DNA of 45,260 nt from Nonomuraea cypriaca. Lineage in GTDB: Bacteria; Actinomycetota; Actinomycetes; Streptosporangiales; Streptosporangiaceae. Shown piece by piece: positions 8,588-15,387 of the stretch. The stretch spans positions 1 through 45,260 of the forward strand of contig NZ_JADOGI010000067.1 in NCBI RefSeq assembly GCF_015645445.1, given 5' to 3'. A program made the translations under genes and the position numbers. Under the pieces are notes generated by a model, which was given only the letters and a program-made list of their open reading frames with translations, ran no database searches and was not told the origin of the DNA. Position 1 is the stretch's first letter; each line of letters opens with the position of its first letter.

Positions 8588-9050
8588 TCACCAGGACAGT
8601 TGCCGGCCGTCGCGGAAGAACCCGCCGCTGGGCCCGTCGTCGGGCAGGTCCACGGCCCACAGCACGCTCTTGGCCCCCTCCGCGACCGGCCGACCGCCAG
8701 GCCCGCCCATGTCCGTCGCCACCCAGCGCCTCCCGCACCACCGTCAGATCCGCGTCCGAGGCCCGCTGCCAGGTGTCGTAGTGGATGGCGGCATTGTTGA
8801 CCAGCACGTGCGCCTGCCCGTACGACTCCCGTACGCCCCGGGCGAGCCGTTCCACGGACTCGTGATCGGCCACGTCCAACTGGTACGCCACCACCGCCTC
8901 GCCGAGGCCGAGATCCCCGGCGGCCCGCTCCGCCTTGCCGAGATCTCTGGCCGTCAGCAGCACGGTGTCACCGGTCAGCGCGAGCCGCCTGGCCACCTCC
9001 AGCCCGATCCCCCGATTGGCCCCCGTGACCACGCAGACCCGACCCGCCAT
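8588..9050 (-). pseudogene. Short-chain dehydrogenase (SDR), internally deleted
   Basis: The ATG at 9050 (AGGGGGG upstream) begins a good SDR: VCVVTGANRGIGLEVARRL (NADP-binding TGxxxGIG), LDVADHESV, LVNNAA at about residue 84. After residue 109 (TVVREAL) the frame goes wrong. A second frame then gives WVATDMGGPGG and ends in LPDDGPSGGFFRDGRQLSW with TGA at 8588, the normal C terminus of this SDR group. About 65-75 residues are missing at the junction (near base 8724), including the catalytic Ser and YxxxK, together with a frame change. It cannot be an active reductase. If read in the first frame, the product runs on to TAG at 8577. Confidence 0.8.
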
Positions 9051-10260
9051 CGTCCCCCCTCGAAACCCGGCGCCGGAGAAAGTCGCGTTCCACCTCGTTC
9101 CGCGCGCGGGCGAGCGCGGCCTCGTACGCCCGCACCGCCTCCGCCTCGCGCCCCAGCCGCCGCAGCAGATCAGCGCGTATCGCATGGAACAGGTGGTACG
9201 CCTCCACCTCCAGCTCATCGACCAGCGCGAGCGCCTTCTCCGGCCCCTCCACCTCGGCCACCGCCACCGCGCGGTGCAGGGCCACGACCGGACTCGGATC
9301 GAACGCCAGCAGCAGATCGTACAGTCGCACGATCTGCCCCCAGTCGGTGTCAGCCACGCTGGGCGCGTCGCTGTGCACGGCGTTGACGGCGGCCTGGATC
9401 TGGTACGGCCCGGGCCGGTCGAGCCGCAGGAACCGCCGTACGATGCCCTGCCCCTCCTCGATCAGCCGCCGATCCCACAGCCCCCGATCCTGCTCGGCCA
9501 GCAGCACCAACTCGCCGTCCCCCGCGGTACGCGCGGCGCGCCGCGAGTCGATCAGCAACATGAGCGCCAGCAGCCCCATGACCTCGGGTTCGTCCGGCAT
9601 CAGCGCGTCCAGCACCCGCCCGAGCCTGATGGCCTCCGCGCACAACTCCTCGCGGACCAGCCGATCCCCCGAACTGGCCGCGTAACCCTCGTTGAAGATC
9701 AGGTACACGACCGCCAGCACGGCCCGCAGCCGGCCGGGCAGGTCGGCCTCCTTCGGCACCCGGTACGGGATCCCGGCGTCCCGGATCTTGTTCTTGGCCC
9801 TGACCAGCCGCTGCGCCATGGTCGCCTCGGGCACCAGGAACGCGCGGGCGATCTCCGCCGTCGTCAGCCCGCCGAGCAGCCGCAGCGTCAGAGCGACCTG
9901 GGCATGCGTGGCGAGCGCCGGATGGCAGCAGGTGAAGATCAGCCGCAGCCGGTCGTCGCGTACCGGCCCCTCTTCCCGCGGCTCGTCGCGCGCGTGCAGC
10001 AGCGCGGCCTGCGCGTGCTTGTCCGGCCGGGCCGCCTCCCTGCGCAGCCGGTCGATGGCCCGGTTGCGGGCCGTGGTGATGATCCACCCCGCTGGGCTCG
10101 GCGGCGCCCCATCCGACGGCCACCGCCGTACCGCGACCGTGAACGCCTCCTGCACCGCCTCCTCGGCGACGTCGATGTCCCCGAAGGCCCGCACGAGAAC
10201 GGACACGGCCCGGCCGTACTCCTCACGGAACACGCGCTCGACCATGGAGACGTCGCGCAT
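8968..10260 (-). CDS. ECF sigma factor with long C-terminal extension (ECF42 type)
   Basis: 430 residues. Region 2 (VERVFREEYGRAVSVLVRAFGDIDVAEEAVQEAF, in outline) and region 4 (LRLLGGLTTAEIARAFLVPEATMAQRLVRAKNKI, in outline) are followed by FTCCHPAL-type and YLIFNEGYAAS motifs and an about 200-residue TPR-like extension (DUF6596), the layout of group ECF42. These factors usually have no anti-sigma and are paired with DGPF/YCII proteins; none is seen here. The family normally ends near VERDFLRRR; here the frame continues about 30 residues into the SDR start in another frame, so the native stop was probably lost. ATG 10260 has GGGGGG upstream. Lies 14 bases after the L7/L12-like gene. Confidence 0.87.
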   Translation of the reverse strand: MRDVSMVERVFREEYGRAVSVLVRAFGDIDVAEEAVQEAFTVAVRRWPSDGAPPSPAGWIITTARNRAIDRLRREAARPDKHAQAALLHARDEPREEGPVRDDRLRLIFTCCHPALATHAQVALTLRLLGGLTTAEIARAFLVPEATMAQRLVRAKNKIRDAGIPYRVPKEADLPGRLRAVLAVVYLIFNEGYAASSGDRLVREELCAEAIRLGRVLDALMPDEPEVMGLLALMLLIDSRRAARTAGDGELVLLAEQDRGLWDRRLIEEGQGIVRRFLRLDRPGPYQIQAAVNAVHSDAPSVADTDWGQIVRLYDLLLAFDPSPVVALHRAVAVAEVEGPEKALALVDELEVEAYHLFHAIRADLLRRLGREAEAVRAYEAALARARNEVERDFLRRRVSRGDDGGSGLRGHGGQSGDRAGGGQAARADR

Positions 10261-10274
10261 CGGCGAACGCCCCC

Positions 10275-10517
10275 CTAGCGCCCGGCCCTGCGTACCATCG
10301 CCTCCACGGTGTTCTTCGCCACCAACAGGGAGGCCCCGGTCGCCTTTCGATAGATCTTGATGGCCATAATGAGCTTCTTCTCCTCCAGCGCCTGATAGAA
10401 CTCCGGCGGCAGGAACGGCCCCTCGTCGTCCACGAGCGCGGGATCGATGCCGAGATGCCGATGAAGGTTCGCGACCTGTTGCTCCAACCGGGCGATTCTC
10501 TCCTCAACGGATTCCAT
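10275..10517 (-). CDS. Small protein resembling the ribosomal L7/L12 C-terminal domain
   Basis: 80 residues. The N-terminal half, VEERIARLEQQVANLHRHLG, looks like a short coiled coil; the second half, LEEKKLIMAIKIYRKATGASL and VAKNTVEAMVRR, resembles the K-x-x-x-I-K-x-R-x-x-T-G-x-x-L-x-x-A-K core of L7/L12. It is not the ribosomal stalk protein itself, which is longer and sits in the rplJL operon. The 14-base gap to the ECF42-type sigma gene suggests one transcript. Function unknown; a link to sigma activity or stress is speculation. Confidence 0.65.
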   Translation of the reverse strand: MESVEERIARLEQQVANLHRHLGIDPALVDDEGPFLPPEFYQALEEKKLIMAIKIYRKATGASLLVAKNTVEAMVRRAGR

Positions 10518-10532
10518 GGCGGAAACCTTATG

Positions 10533-11360
10533 TCACTTCGCGTCGGGCTCCAGGAGCACTTCGGCGAGCTGCTTGCCGAACTCCTCAGGATGCTCGGTGT
10601 ATCCGCCGTGCCCGCCGGGGAACTCCGTCAGCTCGCGCCCGAGCCGGCGGGCCAGCTCGGCGGCCGGCCGGTACGGCAGGTGCCCGCGCGTCTCCCGCCC
10701 GGCCGCGAGCACCAGCCGGTCGGACCCGGCCGCCAGCGCGTCCATGTCGGGCACGTACGACGTGAACTGCCGCAACTCGTGCTCCATGAAGAGCGGCATG
10801 TTGGCGCGGGCCCTGGCCACCCGCTCGGCGGCACGCGGCGGCAGCGACGCCGGGTCGGGCAGCTCCCGCAGCGTCCCGCCGATCCCGGCCATCATGTGCG
10901 CCCCCGCCGCGCCGAGCCCCTCGGTCAGGAAGAGGTCGTAGACCTTGCCGAAGAACGCCCGCTGCTCGGCGGCGTCCGGCAGCACCTCGACGCACGGCGG
11001 CTCGTGCGCGACGACCCTGCGCACCCGCTCCGGGTGCCGCGCGAGCAGGTCGAGCGCGACGATGCCCCCGTCGCTGCCGCCGAAGACGTACGCGCTGCCG
11101 CCCAGGTGCTCGATCAGCAGGCTGAGGTCGTCGCTCCACACCTGCACCCGCTGGTCCTCGGCAGGGCCGTCGAGGACGCTGCGCGAGTAGCCGCGCGGAT
11201 CGACCGCGACGACCGTGAAGTGCGCGCCGAGAACCTCACCGATCCCGTCGAAGACCCCGGCGTCACCCCCTCCCCCCGGCACCGCCACCAGCACCGGGCC
11301 CTCCCCGCGCACCTCGTGGTACAGCCGGGCCCCCGGCACTCGCAACATCGCTGCTCTCAT
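10533..11360 (-). CDS. Alpha/beta hydrolase
   Basis: 275 residues. Alpha/beta hydrolase fold with oxyanion segment LVAVPGGGGDAGVFDGIGE, the strand VVAVDPRGYSRS and a nucleophile elbow reading VFGGSDGGIVALDLL (GxSxG as GGSDGG, about residue 110); the C-terminal His is in EFPGGHGGYTEHPEEF. It should hydrolyse an ester, epoxide or halide, or act as a non-haem peroxidase; the substrate is unknown. ATG 11360 overlaps the stop of the tetR gene (ATGA); a second Met four codons later is an alternative. The coupling makes it the likely target of the adjacent TetR regulator. Confidence 0.85.
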   Translation of the reverse strand: MRAAMLRVPGARLYHEVRGEGPVLVAVPGGGGDAGVFDGIGEVLGAHFTVVAVDPRGYSRSVLDGPAEDQRVQVWSDDLSLLIEHLGGSAYVFGGSDGGIVALDLLARHPERVRRVVAHEPPCVEVLPDAAEQRAFFGKVYDLFLTEGLGAAGAHMMAGIGGTLRELPDPASLPPRAAERVARARANMPLFMEHELRQFTSYVPDMDALAAGSDRLVLAAGRETRGHLPYRPAAELARRLGRELTEFPGGHGGYTEHPEEFGKQLAEVLLEPDAK

Positions 11361-11950
11361 CGGCTCCGCTCCTCCTCGCTCGCCCTGGGCCAGTGCTCCA
11401 GCAGCACGTGCAGGGCGTCGATGGCGCGCGCCCATGACGTGTCCACGTCCCTGGGGTGCGCGAAGCCGCCCGCGGCCTCAAGGCTGGTGTATCCGTGGAA
11501 GGTGCTGCGCAGCAGCCGGACGGCATCGGTCAGATCCGGCTCCTCCAGGTCGTAACCCCGCAACATCCCGTACGTCAGCTCGCCGGTACGCCGGTAGACC
11601 GTCGTATCGGCGACCTCGGCGGGATCCAGTTTGCTCTGCGTCGCCGCGTACCGGCCGGGGTGGCGCAGCGCGTACTCGCGGTAGGCCCCGGCGAACGCGA
11701 CCAGCGCGTCCTTCCCAGAACGCCCGGCCACGGCCGCGCCGATGTGGTCGATCAGCTCCCCGGCGGCCAGGATGGCCACCCTCGTACGCAGATCCTGGAG
11801 ATTCCTGACATGCGAATACAGGCTCGCGTCCTTGACACCGAACCGCCGCGCCAGCGCCGACACGGTGACGTGGTCGAAGCCGACCTCGTCGGCGAGCTCG
11901 GCCGCGGCCCGGGTGAGCCGCTCGGCCGTCAGCCCCGCACGCGCGGCCAT
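11357..11950 (-). CDS. TetR-family regulator
   Basis: 197 residues. N-terminal HTH: LTRAAAELADEVGFDHVTVSALARRFGVKDASLYSHV in outline (about residues 12-48), with the TetR recognition helix DASLYSHV. The C-terminal half (ALRHPGRYAATQ, LLRSTFHGYTSLEAAGGF) matches the WHG/TetR_C_33 ligand domain. It is the first gene of a coupled pair with the hydrolase and has a palindrome 18-32 bases upstream of its start, which fits autorepression. The effector is unknown. Confidence 0.88.
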   Translation of the reverse strand: MAARAGLTAERLTRAAAELADEVGFDHVTVSALARRFGVKDASLYSHVRNLQDLRTRVAILAAGELIDHIGAAVAGRSGKDALVAFAGAYREYALRHPGRYAATQSKLDPAEVADTTVYRRTGELTYGMLRGYDLEEPDLTDAVRLLRSTFHGYTSLEAAGGFAHPRDVDTSWARAIDALHVLLEHWPRASEEERSR

Positions 11951-11967
11951 CCGCCACCTCCCACTTT

Positions 11968-11982
11968 CCTAGGACTCCTAGG
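11968..11982. promoter_or_regulatory. Putative TetR operator
   Basis: CCTAGGACTCCTAGG is a perfect dyad (CCTAGGA, central C, TCCTAGG) directly upstream of the tetR-like start at 11950. Position and symmetry fit an autoregulatory operator for the adjacent TetR protein; binding is inferred only. It lies inside a larger inverted repeat, 11961-11971 with 12000-12010. Confidence 0.55.
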
Positions 11983-12006
11983 TTACAGGCTAGACCACAT
12001 AGGAAA

Positions 12007-12033
12007 GTGGCCCGCCGTAGAACAGCGGGCCAC
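12007..12033 (-). terminator. Rho-independent-type terminator of guaB3
   Basis: GTGGCCCGC and GCGGGCCAC form a perfect 9-bp stem with a 9-base loop, 13 bases beyond the guaB3 stop on the minus strand, followed in that direction by TTTCCT. The T tract is short, as is common in GC-rich actinomycetes. Confidence 0.65.
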
Positions 12034-12045
12034 CGAAAAGAGACG

Positions 12046-13167
12046 TCAGTGCTGGATCGGGGCGACGACGACCTCGACCCGCTGGAACTCCTTGATGTCC
12101 GAGTAGCCGGTCGACGCCATGGTCCGCTTGAGCGCGCCCATCAGGTTCATCGACCCGTCCGCCACGCTCGAAGGACCGTGCAGGATCTGCTCCAGCGTGC
12201 CGACCGTGCCGAACCCGACCCGCCGCCCCCGCGGCAGATCCGGGTGGTGCGCCTCCGACCCCCAGTGGAAGCCGTGCCCGGGCGCCTCGGCCGCCCGCGC
12301 CAGCGGCGAGCCCACCATCACGGCGTCGGCCCCGCACGCGATGGCCTTGGCGATGTCACCGGACGTGCCCATGCCGCCGTCCGCGATCACGTGTACGTAG
12401 CGGCCGCCTGACTCGTCCATGTAGTCTCTGCGCGCCGCCGCGACGTCCGAGATCGCGGTGGCCATCGGCACCGCCACCCCGAGCACGTTGCGCGTCGTGT
12501 GTGAGGCGCCGCCGCCGAACCCGACCAGCACGCCGGCCGCGCCCGTGCGCATCAGGTGCAGCGCGGCGGTGTAGGTGGCGCAGCCGCCCACGATCACCGG
12601 CACGTCGAGCTCGTAGATGAACTGCTTGAGGTTGAGCGGCTCGGCCCGGCCGGACACGTGCTCGGCGGAGACGGTCGTGCCGCGGATGACGAAGATGTCG
12701 ACACCCGCGTCGATCACGGTCTTGTGGTACTGGACGGTGCGCTGCGGCGACAGCCGTACGGCGGTCGTCACCCCGGAGGCCCGGATCTCCTCGATCCTGC
12801 GGCCGATCAGCTCCTCCTGGATCGGCGCCGCGTAGATCTCCTGGAGCCGCCTGGTGGCCGCCGCCACGTCCAGGACGGCGCATTCCTCCAGCAGCGGCGA
12901 CGGGTCCTCGTAGCGGGTCCAGAGCCCTTCGAGGTCGAGCGGCGCCAGACCGCCGAGCCGGCCGATCTCGATCGCGGTGGCGGGCGACACCACGCTGTCC
13001 ATGGGAGCGACGACCACGGGCAGCTCGAACCGGTAGGCGTCGATCTGCCACGCGATCGAGACCTCTTCCGGATCACGGGTGCGCCGCGAGGGCACCAGGC
13101 CGATCTCGTCCAGCGAATACGCCCGCCGCCCGGTCTTCCCCCGGCCGATCTCCACCTGCTGAGTCAT
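12046..13167 (-). CDS. guaB3: GuaB3-family IMP dehydrogenase-related protein
   Basis: 373 residues of the IMPDH/GMPR TIM-barrel family without CBS domains, the standard size of actinobacterial GuaB3. Motifs: VVVAPMDSVVSPATAIEIGRLGG at the N terminus, IVGGCATYTAALHLMRTGAAGVLVG, then the catalytic-loop position reading GFGGGASHTTRNVLG, and VIADGGMGTSGDIAKAIACGADAVMVGSPLA. The loop cysteine of true IMPDH (ICTTR) is replaced by Ser-His, so classical IMP dehydrogenase chemistry is doubtful; the family's reaction is not fully settled. It follows guaB after four bases, so they form one operon. GAAGG precedes ATG 13167. Confidence 0.93.
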   Translation of the reverse strand: MTQQVEIGRGKTGRRAYSLDEIGLVPSRRTRDPEEVSIAWQIDAYRFELPVVVAPMDSVVSPATAIEIGRLGGLAPLDLEGLWTRYEDPSPLLEECAVLDVAAATRRLQEIYAAPIQEELIGRRIEEIRASGVTTAVRLSPQRTVQYHKTVIDAGVDIFVIRGTTVSAEHVSGRAEPLNLKQFIYELDVPVIVGGCATYTAALHLMRTGAAGVLVGFGGGASHTTRNVLGVAVPMATAISDVAAARRDYMDESGGRYVHVIADGGMGTSGDIAKAIACGADAVMVGSPLARAAEAPGHGFHWGSEAHHPDLPRGRRVGFGTVGTLEQILHGPSSVADGSMNLMGALKRTMASTGYSDIKEFQRVEVVVAPIQH

Positions 13168-13171
13168 GAAC

Positions 13172-14653
13172 TTACCTTCTGTGATAGTTCGGAGCTTCCA
13201 CGGTCATCTGGATGTCGTGGGGGTGGCTCTCCTTGAGCCCTGCCGAGGTGATCGGCATGAGCTCGCAATCGGTGTGCATCTGGTCGATCGTGCGGCAGCC
13301 CGCGTACCACATGCCCTGGCGCAACCCGCCGATGAGCTGGTGCGCGACGGCCGCGACCGGACCCCGGTAGGGCACCTGACCCTCGATGCCCTCCGGGATG
13401 TACTTGTCCTCGCCGCCGACCTCGGCCTGCGCGTAGCGGTCCTTGCTGAAGGAGGTGCCGCCACGCTCACGATTGCGTACGGCGCCGAGCGACCCCATCC
13501 CCCGGTACGACTTGAACTGCTTGCCGTTGATGAAGATCAACTCACCGGGCGACTCCTCGCACCCCGCGAGCAGCGAGCCCAGCATGACCGTGTTGGCGCC
13601 GGCCGCGATCGCCTTGACGATGTCGCCGGAGTATTGCAGGCCGCCGTCCCCGATGACCGGCACGCCCGCGGGAGCACACGCCTTGGACGCCTCGTAGATG
13701 GCCGTGACCTGCGGCGCGCCGACCCCGGCCACCACGCGCGTGGTGCAGATGGACCCGGGCCCGACCCCGACCTTGACCGCGTCCACGCCGGCGTCGACCA
13801 GCATCTGCGCGCCCGCCCTGGTGGCGATGTTGCCGCCGATGACCTGGACCTTGCTGTTCGACTTGACCTTGGCGATCATGTCGGCCAGCCCTCTGGAGTG
13901 CCCGTGGGCCACGTCCACGACGATCACGTCGACCCCGGCCTCGATCAGCGCCTTGGCACGCACCTCGGCGTCGCCGCCGACGCCCACGGCCGCGCCCACC
14001 AGCAGGCGGCCGTCGGCGTCCTTGGTGGACAGTGGGTACTGCTCGCTCTTGGTGAAGTCCTTGACCGTGATCAGGCCGCGCAGCCGGCCATCGGCGTCGA
14101 CCAGGGGAAGCTTCTCGATCTTGTTCTTCCGCAGCAGGGCGAACGCCTCGTCCCGCGACACCCCCACCCGGGCGGTGACCAGCGGCATCTTGGTCATGAC
14201 CTCGCGTACGGGCCGCGACTGGTCACTCTCAAACCGCATATCACGATTTGTCACGATCCCCACCAGCGTCCCGGACATGTCGGTAACCGGCACCCCAGAG
14301 ATCCGGTACGTCGCGCACAACCGCTCGACGTCCGCCAGCGTGTCGTCCGGGCTGCACGTCACGGGATTGGTCACCATGCCGGCCTCGGACCGCTTGACCA
14401 GGTCCGCCTGCTGCGCCTGCTCCTCGACCGACAGGTTGCGATGCAGGATGCCGATGCCGCCCTGCCGCGCCATGGCGACCGCCATGCGGGCCTCGGTGAC
14501 GGTGTCCATGGCCGCGGAGACCAGCGGAATGGACAGCGAGATCCCCCTGGACAGACGGGACCGGGTGTCGGCCTCGCCGGGCTGGAGATCTGAGTATCCG
14601 GGCACCAGCAGCACATCGTCGAAGGTCAAACCCATCTCGGTGAACTTGGACAT
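13172..14653 (-). CDS. guaB: Inosine-5'-monophosphate dehydrogenase
   Basis: 493 residues. NAD-dependent oxidation of IMP to XMP, the committed step of guanine nucleotide synthesis, in the cytoplasm. The TIM barrel (TFDDVLLVPGYSDLQP, LVSAAMDTVTEARMAVAMA) is interrupted by two CBS modules (about residues 92-205), then the catalytic loop GPGSICTTRVVAG with its Cys, GGLQYSGDIVKAIAAGA, GSLLAGCEESPGE and the flap region RERGGTSFSKDRYAQ. ATG 14653 is chosen (AGGAGG upstream, MSKFTEMGLTFDD start as in homologues) over a TTG at 14692. First gene of guaB-guaB3. Confidence 0.96.
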   Translation of the reverse strand: MSKFTEMGLTFDDVLLVPGYSDLQPGEADTRSRLSRGISLSIPLVSAAMDTVTEARMAVAMARQGGIGILHRNLSVEEQAQQADLVKRSEAGMVTNPVTCSPDDTLADVERLCATYRISGVPVTDMSGTLVGIVTNRDMRFESDQSRPVREVMTKMPLVTARVGVSRDEAFALLRKNKIEKLPLVDADGRLRGLITVKDFTKSEQYPLSTKDADGRLLVGAAVGVGGDAEVRAKALIEAGVDVIVVDVAHGHSRGLADMIAKVKSNSKVQVIGGNIATRAGAQMLVDAGVDAVKVGVGPGSICTTRVVAGVGAPQVTAIYEASKACAPAGVPVIGDGGLQYSGDIVKAIAAGANTVMLGSLLAGCEESPGELIFINGKQFKSYRGMGSLGAVRNRERGGTSFSKDRYAQAEVGGEDKYIPEGIEGQVPYRGPVAAVAHQLIGGLRQGMWYAGCRTIDQMHTDCELMPITSAGLKESHPHDIQMTVEAPNYHRR

Positions 14654-14735
14654 GCCACGGCCCCCTCCTGCCAGTGCACTGATATTCACCAAAGTCTAGG
14701 CCCTAGCTCCAAAAGAGGCGCTGACGGCCCTGCTT

Positions 14736-14976
14736 ATGGCCGCACTTCGTTCGGCGGGCTCGTCCGCCCGATGCCGCCGTCTTCCCCCACTCCGCTCGCT
14801 TCGCTCCCTACACTCCTCCAGACGACGGCGCTCCCTCGCAGTGTTCATGGCCTCCACCCGTGGAGGCGGGCTCGTCCGCCCAATGCCGCCGTCTTCCCCC
14901 ACTCCGCTCGCTTCGCTCCCTACGCTCCTCCAGACGACGGCGCTCCCTCGCAAAAGCATGGCCTCACTCCGTGGGG
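14736..14976. repeat. 111-bp tandem repeat, two units plus a partial third
   Basis: Unit 1 is 14736-14846 and unit 2 is 14847-14957, each 111 bases; a third copy starts at 14958 and is lost after about 18 bases. The core 14753-14840 and 14865-14952 (88 bases) differ at two positions. The core contains CTCCGCTCGCTTCGCTCC and GCGGGCTCGTCCGCCC, and in reverse complement it aligns over about 100 bases with the element at 39591-39692. It lies in the leader region of guaB. No open frame here has coding character. Confidence 0.85.
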
Positions 14977-15108
14977 CCGGCGACACGGTCGCCCTAGGCT
15001 GTCGCCGGACGCGCGGATGCCGGGAGCACGATGACCCCCACGGTCCGTCGTACTCCCGGCATCGAAAGAGCGCCGGGGGATGGGACCGTGATCCGTCCCA
15101 CCCCCCGG
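14977..15108. other. Three consecutive strong hairpins, possible structured RNA
   Basis: Hairpin 1: CCGGCGACA (14977-14985) with TGTCGCCGG (15000-15008). Hairpin 2: GATGCCGGGAGCACGA (15016-15031) with TCGTACTCCCGGCATC (15048-15063), one mismatch in 16. Hairpin 3: CCGGGGGATGGGAC (15073-15086) with GTCCCACCCCCCGG (15095-15108), 13 of 14. The hairpin 2 loop contains CACGGTCC (15039-15046), which is exactly complementary to GGACCGTG (15083-15090) in hairpin 3. The strand is not determined: it could be a leader of guaB on the minus strand or an independent RNA. I recognise no known RNA family. The rest of 15109-15322 shows nothing I can name beyond an inverted GTGCAA/TTGCAC pair near 15248-15268. 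Confidence 0.5.
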
Positions 15109-15322
15109 CCACCGGCATCCGGGCGTGGCGCGCAATGCACCACCGAACCCCCCTCCGCGTTCTGATGGGCGGCGCGACCGCGCCCTTCGAAGATGCCGAC
15201 GCTAGGTAAAGCCTGCGTTACTCAGCGGCGCATCGCAATGTGAAAACGTGCAAGTTCACGAAGTTGCACTTCCCACCCGTTCGGTCGGTGGAACGCGTGT
15301 ACAGGAACACGCGAGAAAGAGC

Positions 15323-15368
15323 GGACACGGGGGCGAGGCGGCGTTATCCTCGCGGCACGCCCGTGTCC
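15323..15368. promoter_or_regulatory. Nested inverted repeat before the TrmB/LuxR gene
   Basis: GGACACGGG (15323-15331) pairs with CCCGTGTCC (15360-15368); inside it GCGAGG (15333-15338) pairs with CCTCGC (15349-15354), leaving CGGCGTTAT in the loop. It ends 19 bases before ATG 15388. It could be an operator for the regulator it precedes, with the promoter -10 near GTTATCCT, or a leader hairpin. Confidence 0.4.
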
Positions 15369-15387
15369 CCCCGACGGAGCCGCCCAC

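Noticed and set aside
14736..14976. Insertion sequence remnant
   Set aside because: No transposase frame and no terminal inverted repeats typical of an IS; it is better described as a short non-autonomous repeat.
14736..15034. Plus-strand frames starting at ATG codons inside the 111-bp repeats
   Set aside because: They only read through the repeats, have no ribosome site and give Pro/Ser/Arg-rich nonsense; the region behaves as non-coding repeat DNA.
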